Assembly: GCA_001931905.2 (NCBI GenBank)
Contig: MSJI02000285.1
Location: forward strand, 1-54,412
Source of the DNA: Cladosporium sp. IMV 00045
Lineage: Eukaryota > Ascomycota > Dothideomycetes > Cladosporiales > Cladosporiaceae
DNA: 54,412 nucleotides
Reading direction: 5' to 3'
Numbering within the stretch: the stretch's first letter is position 1; each line of letters opens with the position of its first letter. Under the pieces are notes generated by a model. The model searched no databases. It was given only the letters and a program-made list of their open reading frames with translations, and was not told the origin of the DNA. A program made the translations under genes and the position numbers. Shown here one piece after another: positions 1-12,591 of the stretch.

Positions 1-71
1 GTTCCCAAGGCCGGGCCATCAGCCCTCGTTGAAGCGTGCAGCGCTGACCGTGGGGTTCTCGACTTCAAGAG

Positions 72-3000
72 CGCGCGAAGTCCATCTCGCCTCAGAAGCA
101 ACAACAGCCTGAAACGCCAACGCCCGCACTCCAAACAAACGACAGCGTCAACACTCCCAGCAGCACCCTCGCCGCCTTTGGGTCGCCAGCGCCGCCGTCG
201 ACGCCTCCCAATCGCAGCATCGCCGACAGCATGGCCCAAAACAATGCATCCCAGCCGGGCGAGATCCCCGAGTTCAAAGGCTTCGGCTCGATCAAACGAG
301 GGAGTGCGCCTTCCACGCCTGGCTCAGTGAGGCGATCGGTCGATACGTCTGAGCAGGCTCCCAAACCTTCACCAAGCGCCGGTATGCCCACGCGCTCGAA
401 CACTATGAAATGGCAGCAGAGGCCATCGTCACGGGGAGGACCCGCCAGCAGGCCTATGTCGATGGCCGCACACGCCCACTCGAGGGATGCATCGGTCGAG
501 GAACCTCAATTATCACGTGATCAAATCGCCGCCTCGCTTGGAGCTCGTGACCCGTCATACTTCAGACAGACTGCGGACAGAGGAATTGGCAACGCGGCAT
601 ACAGAAAGAGCAAGGACGAAACGAGCGGCGAGGACGACGTATTCGCTGGCCGCAGAGGCTTGCCTGGCATGTCACAACAAGGATCTACCGAGCCGGCGCG
701 GGCGGCAAGCCCTGCAGCTGAGAGTGCTGTATCCGAGACCCCATCAAGATTCGATTCTGTGCGGGAAAGCGACACAGCAAGCGTAAGGTCTTCAGTAACG
801 CCTTCAGTCGCCGACAGTAAACCTAGCAATGACTTGCCATTGCGCACGTTTTCGACCACGAGCCGATCATCTACGATTACAGACACGACTGAGCCATCAA
901 GTCTTAGCCGAACACCCACCATGTCTGCATCTCAGGCCCGTCTTGCCGGTGCTGGTGAGCGGCCGTCGTCTCCAACCAAAGGCATGGGCGGGTTCGTCCA
1001 GAGTGCTCTCATGAAAAGGTCGGACAGTCAAAGCAAGCGCTGGAGCGCACAGCCGATGACTGGTCTGAGCCGACCTGGATCGGCGAACGGCGCGCGCAGT
1101 GGTGTCAGTGGGCTCCAGAGTTCGTATAGCATGCCCAAACTGGATCCCATCAATACCAGTAGCCGCGAGAGCAGCCATGAACCGAATTCAAGACCAAGCT
1201 CAAGTAGCAGCAACCTAGCCAGCCTCGCCACGCGACCGCATGACGGCAGCAGCAACAGGCCAGGCATGCCATCGCGCCACCACAGCCGCAGCAAATCCGT
1301 GGCATCAACATACAGCACGAACGCAGACCTGGACAACGGGCTCACGTCTCCAATGGGCAGCCCGTCAAAGCGTTGGAGTCCAAACAAGTCTAGCTGGATC
1401 GAGAGCGCTCTTGCGAAGCCCGATTCTCCAAAGGTCTCGCCTACAAAATCAACACAGCCGAGTTGGATGGAGAACATTGCTCGCGCAAAGGCGCAAAGGA
1501 CTAGCGTAGAGGCTGTTCCTACCATGGGAAGTCCGAACCCGAATGAAAGGAGCCGACCTGGATCGCCTACGAAGGAGACTCCCTTTGGTCCAGCACTGCT
1601 CAAGCGTTCTGATTCAAGAGACTTGCGTCCCGGTGCTGGTAGCCCGAGATCCGTCACGCCGCCCACAAAGACAAAACCTGCCAGCCTGAGCTCAAGGCCG
1701 ACAAGCATGCTTACGCAAGAATCTTTGCAAATTTCTGAGAAGCTAGCAACGCCCACTACAAAGGATGAGACGTCGAACTTCACGCAGGAAACGATGCCTA
1801 AGCAGCTGTCTGACGATGTTGAGGCGGACATTGCTCCTAAGCCCCTGGAGCCAAAAGAACCGTTGGTGAAGCAGCCTGAGACAATCCCAGAAGAAAGAAG
1901 TATTGATTCCCTTGCCGAGGAGTCTACGCCGCTAGACGCACCCAACGACACTGAATCTGTCAAGTCACCGCCTTCGACCAAACCCAAACCTGATGCCATG
2001 AGAAACAGCCTTGAGGCAGTCGAGAAGCCAGCTGAAGAGAAGCCTGCGCCCGAGCCCACAGAAACCTCGAAGCCAGCCGTCTCTGCGAAACCTGAGCCTG
2101 CGCCCAAACCAACGACCGACTTCCGCAGCAACCTTCGTTCTAGACCTATGTCTGAAGTGAAGACCCAGGAGCAACCCGAGTTCATGTCCAAATTCGGAAG
2201 CCTGCGCAAGGCACAGACTGAGAAGTACGTTGCACCTGATGTGCTTAAGGATAACATCACTCGAGGCAAGCGAGGCCTCACAATCACGGGCGGTCCTCAG
2301 AAGCGTGAACGCAAAGACGGGCTCAGGGATAGCCTGATCGCTAAGAAGGAGCAGTGGAAGCAGGAGAAGGAAGCTGGTATTGTACATGAGCGCAAGATCT
2401 CCGAGCCTCCAGTCACGGCGAGCAAGCCTGAAGCTTTGGCCAGGAGAGAGTTGCTGGGCAGAAAGGAAAGCATCAGGGCTGGGGAGAGGAGCCCAGAAAA
2501 GACTCGTAACATTACGCCTGAGGCTCTTCGGTTCCAAAAGAGCATCAGGGAAAAGCCAAAGGCTCAACCCCCTCCTGTTGCTGAGAAGCCGAGAGCGGTC
2601 TCTGAGAAATCCACGGAAGAAGCACCTTCAGTCCGGTCGCCATCTCCTCCAGCTCAGGAGTCGTCTAAACCGGAAGTGAAAGAGAAGAGCGCATCTCCGC
2701 CACCCGTGGAGGAGAAGGGCGTTGTTTCTCCACCGATCGCTGAGAAACGTGTAGCGTCACCACCAGCCTCTGCGCCTACGAGCAAACTCGCCGCTCGCTT
2801 CAATCCTGGTCTTGCTGGACTTCTCGCTCGTGGTCCGCCTTCAAGCAGCAACTCACCCAGCGCTTCACGCTCGGAAAGTCCAGTTGGCACTGAAGCATCA
2901 GCGAGGCCTTCCCAAGCTCAAGCCGGCGAGCCGCAAGCACAGGGAGGACCCCTGGCCGATGCACGAAAGGGACGAGCGAAAGGCCCCAAGAAGAGGAAGG

Positions 3001-5327
3001 CTGGCACTACCGCCAGCGAAAGCAAGCCTGCACAGCCAAAGGCGCCAAAGGAGGCTGATGAGCCAGCCAATGCTTCTGACGACGCCATCGTTGTCTCTAC
3101 TCCCCCGGCCGCCGACAAGGCTCCCACCCCGCCGCTTGACTCGAAACCCTCGCCGGCGGCATTCGGGTCCGCGCGCTTTGGTGGCAAAGGCCCTGCCCCT
3201 GGCTCTGCTGCTTCGATAATGAAAGCTTCGCTGAACAACGCTGGCCAGAGAACGACGCCCGCTGGTCCCAGAGGCCCTCTGTCCAATCCCACGCCGAGGA
3301 AAATTTCATCTCCGAAGCCAGCGGTTTCGCCAAAGCCTGTTTTCTCGCCCAACTCGGGCGTGACTAGCCCAGGACTTGACGAGAGCAGCCCGGCGCCGCC
3401 TGTCAAGAACCTCTCTTTCCCCAAGCGTAATGCTTCTGACAAGTCCACCACTCCTCCTAAAGATGACATCCCTGAATTTAAGGGATTTGGCTCCATTCGT
3501 CGTCAGCCTACAAGTTCGGCAGAAGAGGACAAAGAGAACACTGACTCCAGTTTGCCCTCTGTCAAGGATGCCGCGTCTTCATGGGGTATGAAGAAGTCTT
3601 ATAAGCCTACGGAGAGCCCGTCTCAGATCCAGCTTCCTACGAGGAAGGATGAAGAGGCTGCGATGCGCTCGGCTAGTCTCCTGGCGTCTTCGCCTGCTGC
3701 AAGGTCGCCATCCCGGCCCAGCTCTAGCCATGGCTTGGGTGTTGGATCTCCTCTTGCTTCGCCTTCTCCAGCTGTGCCACCGAAGCCCGCCAAGTCATCT
3801 CGAATCGTTTCGGGGCAGCTCAAGGAGGCATCGCCAAACAAAGGTAAGACCTCTCCTTTCTATCACTGAGACTTCGGCGCCTGTGAATTTGCCCAGTGCG
3901 ATCGTCATCTGACACATTCCATACAGTCACTTCTTAAACGAACTTGAGATAAGAGACTAACAACCTAGCTTGAAGATTCCCAAGGCCTTGGAAAGCTGCC
4001 GGAGACTGAAGCTGAACGGTTGCTCGTCGACTCTTTCGGTTCGTGGCCAACTTCGACTGGACCCCTCACCATCGACACTCAATCGGTCATCACAAGTTGC
4101 GGGCAACCCAGGAAACGCGCGAAAACAATTCGAAAGTCTATACAGAGGATCGAGCCCGACGGTTCCGCTCAACAACTTGCCCCGCAAGAAGAGTACACTC
4201 TTTTCGATGAGTCCATATACGTTTGCACACACACTCATACCCCGGAAGGCGGCTCAAAAGCTACACATGTGATTGCTTGGGCTGGAAGTAGCTCTACCGC
4301 ATCGAACGTTGAGCAAGCAACAAGCGTGGCTAAAGCTGAGGTAAAGCGCGAGGGCTCTCACGCGCAGCTCAGGGTCAATCAACAAGGCCACGAGCAGGCC
4401 GAGCTTTTCGAGGCCCTTGGGGGCATCCTCGTCACACGGCGTGGCACACGCGAAGCTGCGCCTAAACAATTCATGCTCTGTGGACGAAAACACCTGGGCC
4501 ACATTGCGTTCGATGAGGTTGACTTCGCCGTGACCTCACTTTGCTCGGCTTTTGCGTACTTGATTTCGTTCCCCGTCACGCTGCAAGAAACGAAGCTCTA
4601 CCTGTGGAAAGGCTCGGCCTGCTCGAACGAAGAAATCAGCGCAGCAAAATTAGCAGCCATGGACCTATCCGAGACCGGCGAGATAATAGAAGTCGACCAA
4701 GGCGCCGAATTCTCCAGCTTCCTCAACATCTTCGGCCGCGGAACCACAAAAGCCAGCATTCCACCCCCAGCCCCCATCTGGGAGCACAAAGCCAGCGACC
4801 CCGACCGCTTCACCACCCGCCTCTTCAGCATCCAGCAATCCGACTCGCGCTCCGGCATCTTCTCAGCAATGTTCCGCCGCCCCTCGTGGGGTCTGCGCTC
4901 CCCCGCGCCGGAACCCGGCGTGCGCGCAGAAGTCAAAGAAATCGCGCCCTTCACGCCCTCCGACCTGGACGCCGAAGGCCTCTACCTCCTCGACGCCTAC
5001 GGCGAGCTGCACCTGCTGCCCGGCCCGCTGTTCTTCTCCCTGCAGCCGGAGAGTGTGCGCAACGCGCTCTTCTCGCAGGCCCTGCTGTTCACGTCGGACT
5101 ATGCGATTCTCTCCGCTTCGAGCGAGGATCGTCCTGCTATTCCGAAGGCGCAGGTGGTTTTCGCGGGATGTCCGAGTGGTGTGGATTGGCTTTTCAGAGG
5201 GTGGGATGGGGAGAATGGACTGTGGGGTCTGGGCGGTTTGATGGCTGGGATGAGTGTTAAGGGGAGAGTGGGGGAGGAGGTCAAGTGCGCTGGGGTGGAG
5301 GAGTTGGTGAGGGCGGTTTGTCGGTGA
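72..5327 (+). CDS. DUF4045-gelsolin repeat protein, 5' partial
   Basis: A long low-complexity Ser/Pro/Lys-rich region (to about 3843) is followed by a gelsolin-like C-terminus (about 3969-5327), the architecture of fungal DUF4045-gelsolin proteins, which are inferred to bind or sever actin. Family signatures are EFKGFGSIKRGSAPSTP, FRQTADRGIG, SPTKGMGGFVQSA, SPSKRWSP and YVAPDVLKDNI. The C-terminus has gelsolin-type segments around LYLWKGSA and LYLLDAYGELHLL. The first ATG is at 231, but the frame is open upstream and encodes the family motif RAKSISP from about 72, just after a possible splice acceptor (69-71); the true start is probably left of the window. A consensus donor lies at 3844 and a branch site plus acceptor end at 3968, but joining them directly breaks the frame. 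A 29-nt exon at 3897-3925 restores it and gives about 1719 residues in the window. Family is confident; the exon junctions are not. Confidence 0.85.
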
Positions 5328-6265
5328 TGGAAGGAGGGGGTTCTTTTCTCTGTTTCTCATTTTGTGTTTATTTTCGTATTTCTTTGTTCTGAGAACGTTC
5401 GATGGATTTGTGAGTTTGAATTCTATGGCGTCCGGTTGTTGGGTGCTAGATCAAATATACCTTATGGCAGATGCACTGGGGAATGAGTCTCTTGGTTGTA
5501 TGAGTTTGATTGTATCTTGTTATGGGGCTTTTGTTAGTGTTGCTTCACCAAGGTTTCTTGTACGGTATCTATTCCTCCGCGGTGATTTGCTTCTGGGTTG
5601 GGTTGTCTTTGATATATAATTTTTTGCGTTCTGTTTCTGTAGCCGACGTTGTTTCTTGTATAGTGTCTCTTGCTCCCCGGCGATTTGTTTCTAGGATTAG
5701 CTTCTTTGGTTACAATCACGAGGCATGTGGTCAGATAAAATTCTGCACTGATTTTCCGTTGTCCAGAGCCTCTTCAATTTACAGTAGGGCTCTACAAAAA
5801 GGCAGCTTCCTGCCTTCGACCTTGTACCATCATCGAGCGAACAACACTTTTCTTGTCGACCGTCCTTAATCGTATAGTCCAACGCCTCTAGCAAAACTGA
5901 CTAAAATCGACAGCGTTTTCCCTCGCCCGGCAATTCCGATTTGCCCTACACGCCTACTATTCCTGTCGCTTGCTCGGCACCCACGGACGCTAGGTCGGGC
6001 CTTTCGTATTCGGCAATTCGCGACCACGAACAAGGAGACATGATTCCGTACCATGTTAACGCAAAATGCGAAGGTTTCACGTCCGCGAGAAAATACCGAA
6101 AGGTATTGGCGTGCCGAGTAAAGTAAATTGCCCCAATTTTGCTCCTCTACAGCCGTCTGTTTTCCAGGGTTCATCTGCTCTTCCACGTGGCTGTGAAGGA
6201 ACCTCGCATATCTGCATCCTTTTGGTTCAAATGATCTCCTGAGCATACGATTGCAGGCAATCGCC
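5328..6265. other. Intergenic, no gene seen
   Basis: The stretch holds the 3' flank of the gelsolin gene and the upstream region of the TRP-like gene. The first part is T-rich. Short open frames here have no recognisable domain, and I see no RNA gene or repeat. Confidence 0.6.
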
Positions 6266-8681
6266 ATGTTGTCGCCACCACGCGCCCTCCTGCTACTGGC
6301 ACCATTTGCCCTCCATGCATCCTGCGCATTTGTCCAGACGCAGCGGTGCGATCATGCGGTGGGCAATGATGACGACCTTGTCTGGCTCTCTCTCGCTGTA
6401 GATCTGCAGCAGCAGAGTGGGCAGGCCAGCGTTATGTCTATGGAAGTCCATCAAGCACTTCGGGACACGAATTGCAGCGATGCCTTAACTACTTTCTCGG
6501 CTACTTTGGACCAGGACATGCTCGGCCACCACTCACAATATGACGATAAGGGTTCTTCAGAATGCCGCACATGGAACATGCTTCTCGGAGGTTCCTCCCA
6601 AGAGTACCTGGTCTATCCCATGACGTTTGATTTAACTCTTCCACCTCTGTCAACCTTTGATATTCGACTTCAGCTGGAAACAACTGAGAAGCGGAGTGCT
6701 GTGTGCTTACAGGCCAACATCACACCGGCATTGTCAAACAAGACGTCGAATACTCTGCTCTGGGCACCGACAACCATCTTTATCTTCGTCCTGCTGGTAG
6801 GGATTCTTCGTGGATTCAACGAGAGAACACATGACCCGGGCAACATGTTAAGAACTTCCGACTTGAATCTTCCTGGCGTTGGAGAATATCTCAGCTACCT
6901 GCAATTTATTTTCCTGAGCGGGAGTCTGAGCCTTCAATACCCAGGCTTCTTCCAGCCCGTGGTCAGCAAGCTTCATCTGTTCTCCCTTTTCAGCAGGGGC
7001 CCTATTCAGACCGAGCACATGTACCGTGGTGTCGAAGGCGGTATCTACGCCATCAACGGTACGTATGGTGGTACCAGCGGCTTGGAACACATGCACCAAA
7101 TCGTCGGCGCGCCACAGACTATGATCACCTGGTACAACTTCATCATTGCTTTCCTCATCATCTCTGCCGCAGCTGCACTGGTTGTGGAAACAGTGACCAC
7201 GTGCAGGGGAAGATTCGAACGCAAACACAATTGCACACTTCAAGCGCCAACCTCCCGCAGGCTTTCAGCCAGGGTCATCGCAATCCTGCGTTTGATTCTC
7301 TCCTACTTCACTCTTCCGTTGTGCGCGCTGTCATCTTATCAATTGAGCGCCGCGGCACAGGTCCCTATCTATCACATGGTCTTTGCAACTCTCTTGATCA
7401 TCGCGTCAATCCTGGCTTTTGTCTGGGTATTTAGGCAGCTTCCACCACAGTCAGCAGCGCGTCTGATCCACGGTGTCCCAAAGTGGTATCAGAAAGAGAT
7501 TGCTGAGAGCACACCATATGGAAATCCCGATGCCGACAAGTTCTTTGCTACAACCGTCGTAGTCCTGACTTTCGTCCGAGGCGCAGTCATTGGAGGCTTG
7601 CAGAAGTATGGCCCAGTGCAGCTCGCCTTGCTGGCCACGAGCGAGTTTGGTTTCTTGGTCGCTATCAGGTGGCTTCGAGCTTACTCAATCTGCACTATTG
7701 GTACAATTGCTCCAGCATGCAGGCTTCTGGTGCTGATTTTGATGATCCCTTTCGTTCAAGGGCTTACAAAGGGCTCTCCTAAAAGCGCCATCGGCTACTC
7801 AATTCTCGCATTGCATGCTTCGATGATCTTCTTGGGCTTTCTCCTTCCCACGATCTACCACTTCTCGGTGATCTGCCGGAATGTTGTGATGTACCTCACT
7901 GGACAGGTATGTTTACGAAATTACCCAATCTCAAGACTACTGCTAATGTTGACTTCAGCCTAACGCCAACCGCCCTTTCGACCGGATCGGGGATGTCGAG
8001 CATTCGATGACTAATTTAGCTCCAACATCAGGGCAACGGTACGAAAATCGCACACAAGCGGCGATCTCATCGAACGAGCCAGATACGTCTACGCAGTCAG
8101 AATTTCCCAGCAACATAAGGAGTCCTGGCCAATCCAGCTATGGGTATTTCAGAGAGCCCCGTCACAGCTCGATACGACGCAAGTCCGGAGAACTGAAAGC
8201 ACCCTCCGTACATAGTGCGCTATCTCAAGTGTCAACGGCGTATGATCCCGCAGCCATCAGTCCGCCTTCGTCGTCTCACAGCGGAGGTTCGAACGACCTC
8301 TGGCATGACACAAGAAGCAAGCCGTTGGGGCCAAGATGGCACGACTACACGTATCGTGAAGGAGACTCCTTCTACGCTGCACCATCACCCGCAGTGCCTT
8401 TCTCAAGCGCTGCGAGAGAACTTGCCACCACTCCTCCCTCGTCGAAAGCAACATCTCGAATGCGCTTAGAAGGTGTTGGTGAGGCGTTGAGAAGCTCCAT
8501 CAGGAAATCGATCCTTTCTTTTACATCAGAAGCCGAGAAGCCTGAAGCGAGTGGATTCCAAGTCGTCAGGCCTGGCAGGCAATCGTCTCAACCCATGGCT
8601 GGCACACCGCTTGGCCAGTCTGGTTCTCAAGACGGAGAGAGAATCTCTTCGGAGCAACCCCTCAAAGGCGACTCTGATTAG
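6266..8681 (+). CDS. TRP/ML-like domain membrane protein (Pkd2/Flc-like)
   Basis: Two exons (6266-7906 and 7959-8681) encode 787 aa. The 52-nt intron has a GTATGT donor, a TGCTAAT branch site and a CAG acceptor, and joins in phase 0. The ATG at 6266 begins a clear signal peptide (residues 1-21, rich in Leu/Ala). Residues about 22-160 form a cysteine-bearing ectodomain ending in AVCLQANI, like the ML-like domain of fungal TRP-type proteins. Several membrane segments follow, the first at about 164-182, with the family-like stretch SLSLQYPGFFQPVVS between them. The last about 240 residues form a hydrophilic Ser/Pro-rich tail, presumably cytosolic. Relatives include fission yeast Pkd2 and the Flc proteins, linked to calcium, cell-wall stress or flavin/haem transport. 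The substrate of this member cannot be told from sequence. It stands alone between the gelsolin gene and a tRNA. Confidence 0.75.
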
Positions 8682-9030
8682 CAGAAGAAAATGGACCGAG
8701 CCTTCAAGGGATGAATAGTACCTTGAAAGACTGATTTGAGCATCCTTGTCGTAATACATTAGATCATCGAATTCAGCCATGTATCAAAACATTCAAAACT
8801 CGAACCGCATATCCTTCTGCTGCCACAACGTCCGTTTGATCAAAGTGACCGACCTCAAAGAATTCCCATCGCTCATGTCCTCATTCCCAAGGCCGCAACA
8901 GTCACATGAGGTCACGAAGTCTTCACGTCAAGATTTCAACACCTCTCTCCGCCACGGTTCAACATCCGCTGGCCAAAAGAGACGAAACACCGCCTTGTTC
9001 TCGACGTACTAGACGGTGCCCTTGCAAAAA
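8682..9030. other. Intergenic, 3' flank of TRP-like gene
   Basis: This is short noncoding sequence between the stop of the TRP-like gene and the tRNA on the opposite strand. Nothing further is seen in it. Confidence 0.6.
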
Positions 9031-9128
9031 TGCATCGGCCGGGAATCGAACCCGGGGCTAGCCGAATCATGTGAGGTCTTGCAAACTTCTTATGGCAACG
9101 GCTAATTTTACCACTAAACCACCAATGC
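9031..9128 (-). tRNA. tRNA-Gly (GCC) with a 27-nt intron
   Basis: Read on the minus strand, the acceptor arms GCATTGG and CCGATGC pair with one G-T, followed by discriminator A. The D-arm region is GTTTAGTGGTAAAAT. The anticodon stem AGCCG pairs with CGGCT around a loop with anticodon GCC (plus-strand 9094-9096), and the T arm is CCGGGTTCGATTCCCGG. A 27-nt insertion (9066-9092) follows the base 3' to the anticodon, the canonical site (37/38) for introns removed by tRNA endonuclease. The T arm serves as B box and the D arm as A box for RNA polymerase III. The gene decodes GGC/GGU glycine codons. Confidence 0.95.
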
Positions 9129-10916
9129 ATTCGATGATTATTCATGTAGGTGTGCGCATTTTGTCGAATATGTAGCGCAACATTTGCAAACATCTGAACG
9201 AGGGCGATAGAGCCGGCGGACCTTCGACCACTCCATCTCAACTGTATGTCATTAGATGAAGGGAAGCAGAGCCTGACTTTATAAGAGACTAGACTGCACG
9301 CATCAAGTGGAACTGCAAGAACCTGTAAGGTGACTCCATAGTCCCTTTGTCCCAACTCGTTGGCTCTCCTGACGATCGTTGGACGATAGCACACGATGCA
9401 CTAAGCAACATGTCTCTCCCTGTGTGGCGTTTCTCACCAACGCTCAGTCGTGATAGCGAGACCCTGGCTGATAATGCATTGGAGAGACGGTAACAATGCT
9501 GCTGGTCGCCTTGTCCGGCTTAGCTGAGTTGGATGCATTGCGTTCACAGTGAAAATGTTGTTGCTGGCAAGAGGTCTCACAGCTGAGTGAAGCCTCCGAG
9601 TGAAAGGGCTTTCGAAGAAGCATCATCGACTTAACTCTGTTCTGCGATACGTGAGCTGAGAGCCGGTTGAGCTAGTGAAATAGACTCTTCCTCTTAAATG
9701 CTTATATATATCATACTTCTCTCTGGCTCGTAAGATGGCTCGTGAGATATTCATGGCAATTCTCTAGGTTGCTGGTGCAGTTCAGCTCAACTTTGAAACG
9801 ATCCTGTAGAGGCAAACACCAACAGCTTTTGCACAATAGAAGGCTGGTCAATCCGTCCCGCATTGGACCAAGTACTATCACGACATCCATGGCAGCAATA
9901 AATGTTGCAGATGCATCATGATGCGTTGAAAGAAGCAAGCCGCATGCTCTGCGGACTTTGCCGTGGGGCCGTTGCCATGGATCTGTTTTTGAGTCCCTCA
10001 CCTCCGCGCTCCTGCATGCAAGACTGTAGATACCAGCCTCTGTACCACACACACACTGTTGTCAAGTCAGCATCATCACTGGGATGGATTGATTGTCACA
10101 TGGCATTGGTGATCTGCCGTTGGGTGATACTACATTTGCCAACCCCAGCTCCAAGGCCATATCCGACTGCCATTTTACATACCCGAAGCGCCAATGTCCG
10201 GCAATAAATGGGAGTCGTGCGACGCATCTTCTGCATCAGCACAGTCAAATACAGTGCTAGTGAGGAGGTGGTGTATAGCGCTCGCGATACTCGATACTGT
10301 ACCATACCGGACAACGTGCACCTCAGCCCAGCGCCACACACTTTCCATCCAACATCACCACATCCGTCCGTGCTGCGAGACTTTTCTGAGACTCCAGGGG
10401 CGATCATGCGCATTTCCTTATTCTCCCATTGGTAGGGACTTTCCCTGCATTGCCTGCGACAGCGAACGCATCTTTACTTTTCGGTGCGCGGCTGCCGGTT
10501 CAGCCACGTCGCTGTCGCTGCCCTGGATCACCACCAGCTGCGATGGTAACGACTGGGGATTGGGGGCCTCGACCATTGGGTTGAGCCTGCCTGTTCCCCC
10601 TGGTGCATCGGCCGTGTGCTGGCTCTCCACGAAGCTGAGGAACCTTGCTGGCAAACATCACGCGTGGAGGCACGTCGATTGTCGCGAGTATTTGAATCTG
10701 ACCATGCCCCCCCGTAAGCTGAGGCTGAGGTGAGAGTATCCATCTTCCGCAACTTTCATTCGGTCCGGGTGGCCCTCTGTGCGACGTCAGGCTACTCAGC
10801 AGTTTCCTTTTATACATATCCTCCCTTCACCTTCCGATCGCTCTTGGGCAGGTTGAACCGTTCGACGCTATCGATTTTGATAGGGAACACTACGTCCACT
10901 CGATCCATCAATCACC
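9129..10916. other. Long intergenic region, no gene seen
   Basis: About 1.8 kb between the tRNA and the MFS gene. Open frames on both strands are short and compositionally unremarkable. The last 110 nt are pyrimidine-rich and include a TATA-like stretch (TTTTATACATA) about 100 nt before the MFS start codon, so this end is probably the MFS promoter and leader. Confidence 0.5.
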
Positions 10917-12591
10917 ATGTCGACCGATGCTGTCGTTCAACAGCAAGCTGCAGAGCAGCTCAATGTCGAGATCATCCCAGGAACAGAGGTGATGACGGAT
11001 GTGGGAAACTCCCACTTCGCCAAAGCTGGAGGCCATGGTTCGGTGTAAGTGAAGTTATACTGTGAAGACTATCTATATCGCTGACCTTGAATCTAGTCTG
11101 GTACCACACCCATCTGCGAGCCCTGATGATCCTCTGAACTGGTCGAGGCTGTGGAAGATTATCGTTGCGGCTTCCCAGCTCTTGTATGTCTGGGTGTTAG
11201 TGTGCTCAGCATTGAGCATTGCGCCTATGTTTCCTTTCCTCGGCGCCGAGTTTCACCTCGACCAACAACAGCTGTCGCTCCTCACCGGGTTGAATGTCAT
11301 CACTCTTGGATTTGCCAACATCTTCATTGTACCCTTGTCGAACATCTTCGGCCGCAGACCCACGAGCATTTTCTTCGGCCTGCTCGTTGTTCTCACCAAC
11401 ATCTGGCAAGCACTCGCAACAAGCCACCAGAGTCTTCTGGCCGCTCGTGCTTGCAATGGCGTTGTTGCCGCCACTAGCGAGACTATCATGGTTCAGGTGA
11501 TCGCCGACATGTTCTTCTTGCACGAGCGAGGCTTCTGGATGGGCACGTACTTCACCCTCTATTTCAGCGGTGCATTCCTCGGGCCGATCATGGCTGGCAA
11601 CATCGCTGCACACCACGGCTGAAGATCGTTCTTCTGGCTTACAGTCGCCCTGGCCGCCTTCAGCACATTGCTCCTCGTCTTCACTTTCCCTGAAACCAAG
11701 TACCACCGCAACAACGACGCAGCCACCCCGACCAGGACTGAAGAGAAGAACAAAGCCGATGTATCAGAGACCGCGGTCGACTCCGAGGCCAACAGTGAGC
11801 ACGCAGTAGGAGAAAATGTCGGCCGCGGCAAGCCCAGCAAAGCCCAGTTCATGCCCGTCCAGAAACTCGACAGCCGCTGGCTCACGTTCATCGTCCGCGA
11901 CCTGACGACCCCGATCATCGTCTTCTTCAACCCCATCATCTTCTGGAGCGCCCTGATGCTCGCAGGCCCAGCCGACCTGCTCCTCCTCTTCAACCTGACC
12001 GAATCCGGCCTCCTCGGCTCTCCGGCATACGGCTGGTCCCCCGCCGCAGTGGGCTACTCAAACTTCGCCTTTTTCGTCGGCGGCATCGTCGGCGTCGCCA
12101 CCGCCGGTCCCTTGTCCGACTGGGTGGCGCGGCGCGCCACGACGAAGAACAACGGCATCCGCGAAGCCGAAATGCGCCTGCCGGCTCTGATCCCCTACGT
12201 CTGCTTCTTCATCATCAGCCACGTCGTCGGCGCTGTGGGCTACCAGCGCCTCTGGCCCTGGCAGGCCATTCTGGTCTGCGGCTTCGGCTTCTCCGGTTTG
12301 GCGGTAACGTCCATCCCGACCATCTCGATCGCCTACGCGGTCGATTGCTACAAGCCTATTTCGGGCGAGATCATGATCGTCGGCACGGTGCTGAAGAACG
12401 TGCTGGGTTTCTGCTTGAGTTATTGGGTCTTTGACTTGCACGCCATGCGCGGCTGGGTGGACGTCTACATGGTGCAGTTCGCGGTGTCCATGTTGCCTGT
12501 TGTGCTGACCGTGCCGCTTTATTACTACGGCAAGAGTTTGAGGAGGTGGACTAAGGATTCGACGCTGCACAGGATGGAGGCTTTGATTTGA
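10917..12591 (+). pseudogene. MFS transporter (DHA1-like) with in-frame stop
   Basis: The ATG at 10917 has a good context (ATCACCATG). Exon 1 is 10917-11044 and a 52-nt intron (GTAAGT donor, CTGAC branch, TAG acceptor) ends at 11096; exon 2 runs to 12591. The frame would encode 540 residues plus one interrupted codon. The N-terminal SPDDPLNWSRLWK, the loop 2-3 signature NIFGRRPTSIFFG and about 12 hydrophobic segments identify a major facilitator resembling fungal drug:proton antiporters or Hol1-like carriers. Codon 218 (11620-11622) is TGA where the family has Trp in the context HHGW-RSFFW. The same frame continues intact for about 970 nt with good transmembrane segments to a normal stop. The break is one base, so this is a very recent null allele, an allele of a heterozygote, or a sequencing error. 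The substrate is unknown. Confidence 0.8.

Noticed and set aside
1028..2287. 419-codon minus-strand frame
   Set aside because: It is antisense to the low-complexity DUF4045 coding region, whose codon bias creates long shadow frames. The sense strand matches a known family.
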